From Albula goreensis (lineage: Eukaryota; Chordata; Actinopteri; Albuliformes; Albulidae), in assembly GCA_022829145.1 (NCBI GenBank), contig CM040753.1, forward strand, positions 14,274,884 to 14,338,883: a DNA stretch of 64,000 bases, read 5' to 3'. The position numbers and the translations under genes were made by a program. Shown in pieces: positions 1 to 11,110 of the stretch (the first letter of the stretch is position 1; every line of letters begins with the position of its first letter). Below the pieces are notes generated by a model that was not told where the DNA came from, did no database searches, and worked only from the letters and a program-made list of their open reading frames with translations.

Positions 1-399
1 TTCATGGGGAAGTGCACGGAATGTCAGCTTTGGTTTTGTGTACAATGTCCATCAGGATTACTCAGTTAGCCAGATAACTGCTAAAATAGCAACAACATCT
101 CTAAACATTTGTTAATGCATAGCAATAATCAATACTTAACACTATAGAATTTATTTAATTAGACTAACGTAAACGTTCACTGAATTAAATCACGTACCTG
201 TATGTAACCTTACAATGTGGCTACCTTATCTAAACTTTGCTAAATTGGCTAGCAAAGTTAATGTTAATATACACACCTTATATGTGCTCTTAAATTTGTG
301 TTTGGCGTCTGAGCAGCACATGCACTACACAAAGGTGAAGTGTGTGGTGGTAGCTGCCTGAGTGGTCAGGATGAAAGAAAAAGGGGACAGGGCTGGTCA

Positions 400-631
400 A
401 AGGGGGTTCAATTACAGTAGAGAATCAATGGTAAATAAAAATAAAAAATTATTCCTTTCCTTTTATGACCCAAAATTGTGCGTAGTTTCAGTAGTTAACT
501 ACACAGAAAATGGCAAAAAAGTAATTTAACTACTTGAATCATGATGCAAATGTTGAACTACCAGCAAGCTACTGCAAAACATAGTTAAAGTACTGGTTTA
601 ACTACATGTAGTTTACTACTCCCCAACACTG
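400..631. mobile_element. DNA-transposon end (hAT-like), right terminus at 631
   Basis: Read on the minus strand from 631, the sequence begins CAGTGTTGGGGAGTA and continues with repeated GTAGTTAA-type blocks. This is the terminal style of a very common fish non-autonomous hAT-like family. The other end was not found and may lie left of the window or be lost; the left limit given is approximate. Confidence 0.5.
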
Positions 632-2210
632 CAAATATCAGTGAATTTTCTGAGCCCTGTCATTTTTCCTTTGGTTTTGAAAAACATTTAAATGAGCAGG
701 AGTCTTTCCTTGATAATCCAGTTTTGTGAATGGAGAGAATTTCCCTCCAGACTGTGTTTGAGAACTAACTCAAAGCACAAGCAAATCTTTAGACCCTCTT
801 CCCCTCAGCTTTCCTACAGCTTTTACCCAATATCCCCCTCTCCACATTACACACTATCCTTTCACATTTCCATTGGAGGTTTTGGTCATCACTGTGTTAT
901 TGCAGAAAAAAGGAATCTTGAAAGGAAGATTTACATTTTTGGCAGTATTTGTGCCAGGTACCCTGTCTGAAGCAGGTGCAGAGATGTATCTTTTTAATTG
1001 GGCTTGATTCAGAGCAGTAAATCCTCAGTGTGCAAGGGCATCAGAGCAGCCTGGCTATTTTTATCCCTGCTCTGTGCTCTGTCATTGCCTTCATTTTCGG
1101 TCCAGAGGAATTTGCTGATGTTTTTTAAGCCAAAGACTGTCAGTGGGAAAGTTTAGCACTGATGTTAACAATGCTAAATGGCCTTAACAGCTCTCACTTG
1201 TCAGTCAGAGCATTTGGCCCTGTTCCTGGCATGACGGGCAGGACCTTCAATGTTTTAGAGTACTGATACTGCATGTTTATTCCACAAGGCTTTTCTTTTC
1301 TTTTTTTGGGGAACAACTCCTACTGATGTCACAGATACGATCTCCAAGCCTCTAGCTCTTTCCAAAACAATGACTATCTAAAGCAGATCTTCCAAGCCCC
1401 ATGAAAATTTAAAATCATCAGGATTTGTGCAGAGCAAACACTGGAGAAGAATAGTAGTTATGTTTCAGAGTAAACCCTCACCAGCACTTTAACAACACCC
1501 AACACTGAATTGGACTCACTGGAATCAAAGAGCTCCAGATTGGCCACCCCATACCCATGATGACTCACCCCAGAATCACCACCACCACTGCCACCTTTGT
1601 CCTGCATCCCCTCTCCTAAAATGCCCTCTTGAAAGCCACATCTGCTGAGTACCATAGACTGCCACACAATGAACACAATGCTTCTGTCCTCACCTCCACA
1701 CCCTCTAATTGTCTGCTTACCGTCTCTCATCTGTGTCTCTCCTCTGCCTCTCCTCTATGCACTTAGGCCTACTGATGATCTCGCTGTTGTCAGGTTGACT
1801 TGAGGGGTGGCTGTGCAAATATTCTAGCATCAACAATCTGGTTTTTGTTCTCAGTTTTTGATTGATTGATTGATTGATTGTTGGTTGGTTGGATGGTTGG
1901 TTGATTGTCCATTTTACTGTCATGTATGGAATGAGATGCTGAGCTTGGCACTGGAAACCAGATGCTTCTCATGTCATATGATAGGAAGGTGGGAATGTGA
2001 ACAATTATTATTATTGTTCTAGCAGTGGTTGTTTTGTTGTAATCCTGTGGAGGCTGACAATACTCAAAATGTTTTCTGTGGCATGTCTGAAATTCAATTC
2101 TCCTCCTCTCTCAAAACCCAGCCTCCCACTATCTTCCTGTCTATTTTGGGCCATGATATTCTGAGCTGATATGGAAGTCATGTGAAGTTTCACCTTGCAT
2201 GAATAAGCAA
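632..2210. other. Intergenic, no gene seen
   Basis: No exon with family similarity, RNA gene or long open frame is supported here. A short GATT tetranucleotide tract occurs at about 1859-1882. The remainder appears unique and AT-rich. Confidence 0.4.
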
Positions 2211-2249
2211 TTCAGGATATTCTCTCTGGGCAATGGGGCAGACTGCAGA

Positions 2250-2945
2250 CTCATTCTATGCCTGGGTGTGTAAACAGACTGAAGCCGCTCTCTAGGCCTG
2301 GGTGTGTAAACAGACTGCAGACTCATTCTAGGCCTGGGTGTGTAAACAGACTCCCAGAGCACTCTAGGTTTGGGTGTATAAATAGACAGAACCAAGGCTG
2401 GGGGTGTGCAAACACACTCTATGTCTGGATGTGTAAACGGAATGTAGACACACTCTAGGCCTGGGTGTGTAAACAGACTGCAAATGCACTCTAGGTTTGA
2501 GTATGTATACATACTGCAAACACACTCCAGGCCTTGGCGTGTTAACATGCTGTAGACATGCTCTAGTCCTGGGTGTGTAAACAGACTGCAGACTCACCCT
2601 AAGCCAAGGTGAGTAAAAATTTGAGACATGCTATTGGCCTGGGTGTGCATACATACTGCTGATGCCCTCCAGGCCTGGGTGTGTAAAAGACTGTAGACAT
2701 GCTCTAGGCCTGGGTGTGTAAAAGACTGTAGACATGCTCTAGTCCTGGGTGTGTAAACAGACTGCAGACTCACCCTAAGCCAAGGTGAGTAAAAATTTGA
2801 GACATGCTATTGGCCTGGGTGTGCATACATACTGCTGATGCCCTCCAGGCCTGGGTGTGTAAAAGACTGTAGACATGCTCTAGGCCTGGGTGTGTAAAAG
2901 ACTGTAGACATGCTCTAGGCCTGGGTGTGTAAACAGACTGCAGAC
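2250..2945. repeat. Minisatellite, about 36-bp unit, with a 176-bp higher-order duplication
   Basis: The unit core is CCTGGGTGTGTAAACAGACT followed by a variable GCAGACTCATTCTAGG-like segment; successive cores at 2261, 2297 and 2333 are 36 bp apart. About 19 units are present. Positions 2561-2736 and 2737-2912 look identical by eye, a recent duplication of five units. Open frames over this array are repeat artefacts. Confidence 0.9.
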
Positions 2946-2949
2946 ACAC

Positions 2950-4210
2950 TCGACTGGGTGACTACAAACATACAAAGTTTGCATTATGGTGTTTGACTGT
3001 CATTGTTTCATAGCTCCTTGACTAATACCTTTTATTAAACATACTAGATTACAAACAACAGTAGTTGATATAATGGTTTTAATCATTTCTTCAGAGGGCT
3101 TTTTTTGCAACAGGATTTTAATGACACTGACAATCTGAATAGTGTCTAGTACACTGAAACCTCAAAGCAATTTTCCTTACTGAGGGATTAAATCTGCAGT
3201 GGCAAGCCATTCAGTCTGAATGCTGCATATCTGCATCACAATAGAAAAAAGTACAATGATTGTTTACTTACACATTCAAGAGTGAACACTCCCAGCTGTC
3301 AGAAGAAAGTCAGCCATAATGGCTAGATTGAAGGGAAGATGTTTAATGCAGTCATTCAGATTTGTACTGTCAAAACTGATAGGCTTTCATAGATGCCACA
3401 GAAGAACTCTTTCCAGTTTAAGCAGTCCAGTTTTGAGTGGCCTTTTCAGAACCCCCTGAAGTTAAATGAGTGGGCTTTGTATGGTTCCAAATTCAATGGA
3501 AAATGAAAAGGAATCAGGTTAGGTATGTTTTTAATGGAAACAGAGACACCAAGTGGAATGTCTCTGTATTGCAGTTCTAAGAGTTATGCAATAATTTTCT
3601 CTTCCACTGAATGTGTGACATTTTCAACACATGAACACTGAGGCTGATAAACAGTTATGGGAGTTATTATTTTATATTTTGTCTTTGAATTTTATTTTTC
3701 AATTTTGTAAGATGGCACAGAGGTCTACCATTTGGGGAATCAGCTATTGAATTAAATATTGAAAATTCAATATTTTGCTTAAGTAAATAAAGCCTCAATT
3801 GCTATTTTTTGAATGGCTAAAGACAAGTCAGATTACAAATAAATGAGCCAATGGGGTATTAAAACAGGATGTAATAAGATACACACTATAAAATACAGCC
3901 GTAATCAACCCAAGACTCAAATCCTACTTGTGTTCTTATACTGAAGAAAAATGTCATATTGTGTCGAAAGAAAATTAGAATCCAGCCAAACAACATTCAC
4001 CGCTTGGCAGATAGGAGAGGTGTCCTTGTGTACATATCTCAGTTCTTTTCTCAGTCCACATCATTCAACAGATGGGAAGACATCCACTTCGCCAAAAAAG
4101 ATGATGTATTGAACATCTGTGGATTGTGATTAGCTCCCTCCATTGGTGAAAATATATGCTTGTTGTTTCAAGAATAACATTGATTAAGAATATAATCAAC
4201 TTCATCTAAA
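2950..4210. other. Intergenic, no gene seen
   Basis: AT-rich sequence between the 36-bp minisatellite and a CA microsatellite. No exon, RNA gene or element terminus recognised on either strand. Confidence 0.4.
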
Positions 4211-4211
4211 C

Positions 4212-4279
<68 letters not shown>
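4212..4279. repeat. (CA)n microsatellite
   Basis: An uninterrupted CA dinucleotide run of about 34 units. No gene is adjacent. Confidence 0.97.
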
Positions 4280-4283
<4 letters not shown>

Positions 4284-4917
4284 ACAGTAAATTTCAACTT
4301 CTGCTGATGGCAAAATCATAGCCATTCTGTTCAAACCCAGTGCATATAAAATTGCCTCAAAAACAGAAAAGATGATGTGATGCTGTACTGTGTGGAAATA
4401 AATATTGCATTAAAAAACTTTCTGGCATTTGTGGTGCATTTATGGAGACAGCTTGGGTAATGCTGCAATAAAAATATCAGGTGTGCCTCAATGGAAACCT
4501 TCCTGTATTGTGTTCTCTTCCTGGAAGAGAGCAAACACAAAGGCCCTGATAAAGAACAGCACCTGAACTGCAAGCAGGCCCCCTTCTACACATGCTGAGT
4601 AGAGGGGTAAAACTGTGGCTATGGACTCAAGTGTCCATATCAAAATATCATACAGAATGATAAATGAAGAATTATTATTAAGGAAATGGGATAAGATGAT
4701 GAATTTAAACGAATCAGGACAAGCCAGGCCAAGCTGCCAAACAACAAGGCTTAGGCAGAGAACCAGGTCCAGCCAGACAACCCATCGGTTAGGTTGATTG
4801 GCACCTGTATTGATAGGCATTTAAATAATTTGGAGTGACACAGATCTGTCTAGCATTAGGGTTGGAGTGGCTTATGTTGTTCCAGCACTATTCTCACATT
4901 GTTCTTCCAGCCAACAC

Positions 4918-5058
4918 AGGAGATCCAGGGCCAGGCTGCACAGGAGCTCCAGGGCCAGGCTGCACAGGAGCTCCAGGGCCAGGCTGCACAGGAGCTCCAG
5001 GGCCAGGCTGTACAGAAGATCCAGGGCCAGGCTGTACAGGAGATCCAGCGTCAGAAAA
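4918..5058. repeat. 24-bp minisatellite (six units)
   Basis: The unit is AGGAGCTCCAGGGCCAGGCTGCAC with few variants, in about six copies. Because 24 is a multiple of three, every frame stays open and one plus-strand frame reads as a Pro-Gly-Pro-Gly-Cys repeat. No splice sites or conserved flanking coding sequence support a gene. Confidence 0.9.
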
Positions 5059-5059
5059 G

Positions 5060-8000
5060 AAGGCTCAGGCCTCAAGCAGAGAGCCAGGCACTTCCTGATT
5101 ATAATAATGAGTATAGTATTGTTGCTCATTTAAAACATTTTTTCATTCTGTTTCCTGTAACTCTCCAAAAATCCATAAGGTGGCAGCAACACTCCACCAT
5201 AGGAGTAGGTTTCCACTTAAAATCCTCTCAACATTGGAAACTTTATTTTTTTCCCTATGATGTCTTGGAGGTCATGCTTACAGTGACAACATGGTCATCC
5301 AGCCATCTTTTTAAATCCAGAACCTGTCTGTCTCCAGTGACTACAGGATCACCTACAGTAAAGACCTCAGTTGGAAGTGAGGGGGTTTATTTCTGTTCTC
5401 AATAAAATAAAAATAGTGCCTTGCTTTTAACTTATTCCTTACTTACTAAAACAATATTGCATATCATTATACTTGGCATTACACCTCCATAAATAAACAA
5501 GGCCTTTCTAGTCAATGCGATGCAGGTATGGATTAGACTGATTGGTCTGGCTGCTTGTGATGGATGGGGTGTGGAGGTTGTGACCTTTGACCTGCACTGC
5601 AGAGACCTTATGAGGACACTGGTGTGGATGCTGCCTGCTGTGGCTACCTGCTGCTCTTCAAAAAGTCTGCCCAAAGGCCACAGCAAGAGAGAGGACGTAA
5701 TGTGACGTAAAGAAGTTCCAAGTGTGGAATAATAGGCTTTAGAATCCATCGTAGACCTGCAGCTCTTTTTGCTTGAGTGGTAAAAAAGAGGCTAAGCCAG
5801 ACATGTGTTAGATGTAAGTCTTTCTCTTGGTCTTTAGTTTTTGATGAAACCAACCCTCTGCAGTTCAATCATGCACAGACTGTCTCTCTCAAGAGCCAAA
5901 GAAAAACAAGCCACAAGTGACACTTTCTTCTCAGACTCCTTATAAGAGACAACAGAATGGCATTATTGTAACAAGTATTACTGTGAATGCTTCTTAGTCA
6001 AAGGTGAGTGGATGGCAAAAAGGAGAGGGGAATTTGTGGGGGGTGACCACACACAAGCTGTACGGCTCTGAAGAGCAGGGAGACCGGGGGCAGAGGCCTG
6101 GAGCTGAGGCTCTCACAGGGCACTGGTTCAGTCTGAGGAGACATAAGGAGCCACTTCTTTGTGCAAAGAATTACTGAAAGTTCTGTAAGTCTCTCTGCCC
6201 AGTCAATCGCTAACAGCCCATTCCTTAACATGAGGCAGGTAAATCCGACCTGGGTTGGGCAGGTATTCACAATTATTCTCATTTCTGACAAACAGATGGA
6301 CAGTGAATGTGCATGAGAGGCCACAGAGACAAGTCTGGAGCTCAAATGTGATAAAACTGAGCAGAAAGAATGAGCTCATAGCCCATAGAATGCATTGCAT
6401 ACATCCTGGAGTAAAAAGACAGGAGTCCTCAAACATTGTCCAAGGCATTCCCAATTCCAGTTTTAAAAGAATGACAATTATTGTGAGAACTGGTGACACC
6501 TGTTACTTACTGACAAAGTAATGGTGATGATGATGACGATTATTATTGTTGTTGTTGTTGTTGTTACTATTATAACTTCTTGAATGCAACTCCATTTCCG
6601 ATTCACTAACACTCAAATTTGGGAAAAGGAAAACTCAAGGCAAAAACTCATGCTTAATCAGCTGGAGTAGAATAATTAACATCTCCCTAGTCATCCACAA
6701 AGGGATCATTCTGTGTTTTTATTAAATGTTTACTTCACTGGGGTAGAAAAAATTACACACTTTTGCTGACATTAAAGATATTAGCCTTGGAGAACATTCT
6801 GTAATGAGAGAGCAGGAAGATAGAGGGGCCCCAGGGTCCTGTCTCTGGGGTGAAGACACAGACAAAGCGGCACAGACGCAGGGGATCCTCTCCCAAAGAC
6901 ACCACCGGCGTAAAATCCTGCTTAGTTCTGCAGTAGCTTACAGCCCCACAGTCATTGGTTCACAGGACTGCTTTGACTGTCAATGAACCTTGCACTAATG
7001 TTCATTACCACACTCTAGCAGGGAGGGAGGGGCCATCTTTGTTCTTTGGTGAGTAAGAGTAACATTAGAGATGGCTGACCTGTAGCAAATGGTGAGTGTG
7101 TGAGGATGAGAGCTCTCTACAATGATAATCTGCTGTGTTATAACCCCCATGCTCTTTATTTCAGCCAGGCCACCGGGGGGTAACATGGAGACTAAGCTCC
7201 TTACCACCCAACTACAATTACTGGAGATGCCTCCCCACCTTCAGGAAAGGAGACCTGCCACAGGGTTGTGGCCCTAGTTTTGTGTGAAGCACTACAGATG
7301 AAGTGCTTTAATATGCATATAATCAATGTTTCATTGCACATCAACTGCTTTTCATTAAGGAGTTACTGAGAGGTTTTACTGCATGCCTGTTCAGAAGGGG
7401 GAATGCTAATCCCCCAGCTACACAGGAAATTCTTTCAGTTATGTATAGAATTCTACAGAATACCGAGAGCACACCGGGCACATGAAAAACAGACAAAAGT
7501 GTTCTTTAACCCAGCATGATGAAAATATACTAAATGTCTATGCAAATGTGCCCCTGAAAAAATTTCACATTGTTACAACTGCGAGGTAAGCAGTAAAAAG
7601 CACAGCAAACTATCTGGCCTTGCACTGTGTAAGATATGGGAGCGGAAAGTTCCTGAAGTGTTTAAAGTGTTAAAACAAAAGAATTAGCAAGATTCTAGGA
7701 CTGGCAGGCAAATCTGTCCATGCCTCTTTTACTTAACTGGATACATGTGGCCTCACAGCCTGTAAAGGATGCTGCTCCTGCAGCAAACGCCTCCATAATA
7801 TAGGTCCTAATGAAGGGGACTGGGAGCACAACCAGACTACACCAGGCACAAATGTCTGCAATAAAGCACTCTGGGATTTAAGGACTGTTAAATGCACCCT
7901 GCTTACAGGCCTTTACATTTTTCCTTGTTTTAACTTTAAACTGAAGCATGATTTGAACAGCAGGAATGAATAGCTTTTTACCTCAGCATATTAAAAATGC

Positions 8001-8400
8001 ACATAAGCAAAACCAACAGCAGCTTGACTGAAGACATACAGCCTATCAGCCATTATGAGCATCACTGTCTGTCTATCCTGTATTCAGTCAGAATGCTGCT
8101 CTGTTAATGCTGCACACTGCTTGCCTTTCATTTCCATCAGATCTGCAGCATCTGCTGTATGTTGGAGGGAATGCTTAGGAACCCGAATGAACAGCATGAA
8201 GATCCATTAAGGACAATGTGAGTTAGTGTATGAGTAAGTGAAATCAGAGCCACTGCACTCTAGTGACACCCTTTAGAAACAAGATTCACTGAATTGTATC
8301 CACTTCCATTAGAAAACAGATACAGAACATTATAATAACAGCAAGAATTAGTTTTTTTATCTGCTGTAGAAAGGATTATCGGTTTTCTGGTAATTAACCT
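5060..8400. other. Intergenic, no gene seen
   Basis: A compound GATGAT/TTATTATTG/TTG microsatellite lies at about 6522-6566. Otherwise the region appears unique; the open frames on both strands are short and have no family similarity I recognise. Confidence 0.4.
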
Positions 8401-8406
8401 CTACAG

Positions 8407-8530
8407 CAGTGGTTCTCAATGTCGGTCCTGGTGACCCACTATGTATGCAGGTTTTTATTCCAACCGCAACTGCAACCCCAGAATCTTAACAAGCTGCTAA
8501 TTGTTCATAATTGTTCAATTGATCATGCTT
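8407..8530. mobile_element. Dispersed DNA-element fragment (CAGTGGTTCTCAA terminus)
   Basis: Starting at 8407, CAGTGGTTCTCAATGTCGGTC and the following GGTGACCCACTATGTATGC match the terminal consensus of a widespread hAT-type non-autonomous family in vertebrates. No inverted partner terminus was found downstream, so the copy is truncated and its right limit is uncertain. Confidence 0.5.
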
Positions 8531-8799
8531 TTCTTGATTGGAAAGATAATTTGTCATTATAGCTATTCATGTCATGAAGAAAAGGCTCCTATATTCACAT
8601 TGAGTTTATGCTCTACAGAAAGGTGTACTCATACCCTTTACTCACACATGGTGGTCAGGAGGTCAGTGATTTTTTACTCAAACATGTGACATCATGGTTA
8701 AGTACATAAACAGGTAAACAAGACAAGACACAATTCAGAATTCATGATAAAAATGATACATGAAAAAAGATGAAAATACATCTTTGTTCAAGTGTCCAA

Positions 8800-10210
8800 A
8801 AAGGATTATTTATTCTTTGCCTTTCTTTTATTCTTAATTACAATGGGTTAGTGCCATAATGGGATTTTCATCCACCAAGGAGTAACAGCTTAAAGAAATT
8901 CCTTCCAGAAGAAATTTGCCTTTGAGGTCTGATTTTCCAGTCCTCTTTGCTTCACTTTTAAGATAGATCCAATTGAACAGTCTTTTCAGAATGACTGGGA
9001 TACAAATCCATGCTGTTGCTTCTATCAGAGGCCTGGTCTGAGCACATAAACTGCATTACAGTGTGCTTTTCAGTTCCCACTGTGGCTCTGAACAGCCTCT
9101 TCTCCACTGCTGCCTGGCCTGTGTCTGCCTGCCAACAGCCTCTGTACCCCGATTGGTCACACAGGAATCACAGCAGGGACTGACGGCTGCTGTTCCACAC
9201 CATGCCAGGTCTTCTATCTTATCTCTGTTGAGCTGTAGTCCTACAGCCGTCTGCCAATGCCCCTACCCCCAAGCCAGCCCTGAAACCATCACATATCCAC
9301 CGTGTCTGGCTTCCCCGGGTTTTCTTCTCTGCAAGCAGAGGGTTCCACCAATTTCCAGAGGGAGCGGTTGTTTTTATCCACGGTGTCTTTCCGTGGTGGT
9401 GGTATGACTGCGATAACCATCCCGGCCGAAGGCTAGCAACACACATTAGCTCTGCTGTGGGCGCTTTGGAGCTGTGCTCATGGCAGCCGTGGTCGCCCAC
9501 CCTCCTCTGCACGCGGCACAAAGCCGCAGTGTTTCCAACCTGCCTTTCCGCTTTCCTTCTCTTTGTGGCAGCAGTAAAATCACATTCCTGTGGCTCCTCA
9601 AGCAAGCCCACAGATGATCCCCTCTAACTCTGCTTTACACATCAAGCAAATTCAGATAGACACTTCGGATTCAACTAAACAATGAAGGATGAAACTGACA
9701 CAAATGTAATAAAACAGAAGAAACAGGAAGCAAACATTTTCTAAAGTTCTAACAGGGCAGTACTAATTATTGATTAATATATCTGAGCCTAGAGATTAAG
9801 AGAATGGTGCCTCCAATATATTCCTATCTGTGTTCATCAAGCCTGATGATTAATTTAATAATGTAATTTGGGGATAGGTGGAGCAAAAATCAGGATCAAC
9901 TCTGATACTCCAGAATGTCCTTCCTCTACTCTACACAGTAAGAGAGACCAGGGAGGAGGAGGGAGGAAGGCATTGCTGAAGGTGATGTGATCATCTCCAT
10001 TTTACTGGAATATCTTTACTACATCCTGCTGCTTATCTTTGACAGCTATCTAATTTAATTTGTAATCGGGTGCAGTTCATATTTCATGCTTCATCAAACA
10101 AGCAACTTAAGGGCGAACATAGCTCATTGTGACATTTTCAGCCATATATTACATCCTGGAAATGATATATAAGGATCAGTACAGAAATGTACATCTCAAC
10201 TAGACAGAGT
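8800..10210. other. Intergenic; CpG-retaining patch at 9230-9560
   Basis: Most of the stretch is AT-rich and featureless. Positions 9230-9560 are GC-richer and keep about fifteen CpGs. Frames of 114 codons (plus) and 130 codons (minus) cross it, but neither has a recognisable domain, and the minus frame opens with a non-ATG codon. Confidence 0.35.
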
Positions 10211-11110
10211 TCCAGAAGAAACTGTGTTTGGTTACTGAAGGCTTGAAGAGTGTGATTAAAATTTACTTATTAGAAGTTTTAGTAGACTTCAGTGATGGTT
10301 GCAGCGAGTCTGTCACTGTGCCAGTCAAATGCCAAAATCCGTCGAACAAGTGTAGTAACAGGGCGGCACTTGTAGTGAGGAATAACGTTATTCTAGTATC
10401 ACTACGTCAAAAGGAAAGTTATTTCAAAATGTCAAGTCCGGTAAGGTAGCTAACCGACAAGCATGCTGTATGCTTTGGATAATGTTATTTTGTCAACTAC
10501 CGTAAAATTGTCGGAAAGTAGGTATTGCTTAGGACTACTAGTCGTTAAGTGGTATTAGCTAAATTAAAAGTAATGTTATGCGATAATTGTTGATTAGTAT
10601 CATTAACGTTAGCTTGTTAGTATGCTCAGTATTACACCAATATAAAAAAAAATTAAAATAAAAAAAAAAAAACATAAATCGTATAGCTTAGAAAAATACT
10701 AGCAACCTGGCCAGTATATTTAAGTTACCACATTTGGTATGTCTAGCTTAAAAAGTAGATAATACTTAGGACTACAAATCCTTACCGCTGCAGTAGTTCA
10801 TACAATTCAGATAGCGATGTGTTAAATCCGTTTGTGAGCCTAGCAGTACCAGTTACAATTGTTGCTTGGTAACGTTAGCCTATTAGCAGTTTAGCACGCT
10901 CAACATTCCACCAATGTTAAGTCAGTGGCGGCCTTTTTTTAAAGCTTTATAGTTTAAAAAGTATAAATCATACAGCTTAGAAAAATACAGTACAGGCAAC
11001 CTGACCAGTATATTCACGCCTGGTCTGGTTTAAAAACTGTTGGAGGAGATATGTCCGGAAGAACCAGGAATAATAATAATAAAGAAGAAGAAGAAAAGAT
11101 TCTAACGAAC
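10210..11110. repeat. Diverged direct duplication, possible mobile element
   Basis: Blocks around 10529-10720 and 10766-11010 share ordered segments: CTTAGGACTAC, AACGTTAGC, CAGCTTAGAAAAATAC and CAACCTG.CCAGTATATT. The region keeps CpGs and ends with an AATAATAAT/AAGAAGAAG tail near 11070-11096, as in some inserted elements. No terminal repeats or intact protein were identified. Confidence 0.4.

Noticed and set aside
2141..2548. 135-codon minus-strand frame with Tyr-Thr-Pro-Arg repeats
   Set aside because: Direct translation of the 36-bp minisatellite, a multiple of three.
2250..2945. Possible CRISPR array
   Set aside because: Units are degenerate with no unique spacers, in a vertebrate genome; it is a minisatellite.
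4899..5405. 168-codon plus-strand frame with Gln/Gly repeats (and a collagen-like alternative frame)
   Set aside because: The frame is kept open by a 24-bp minisatellite; flanking codons show no family similarity or splice context.
9063..9611. Coding exon in the CpG-retaining patch
   Set aside because: Competing frames on both strands, a non-ATG start on the minus strand and no domain similarity.
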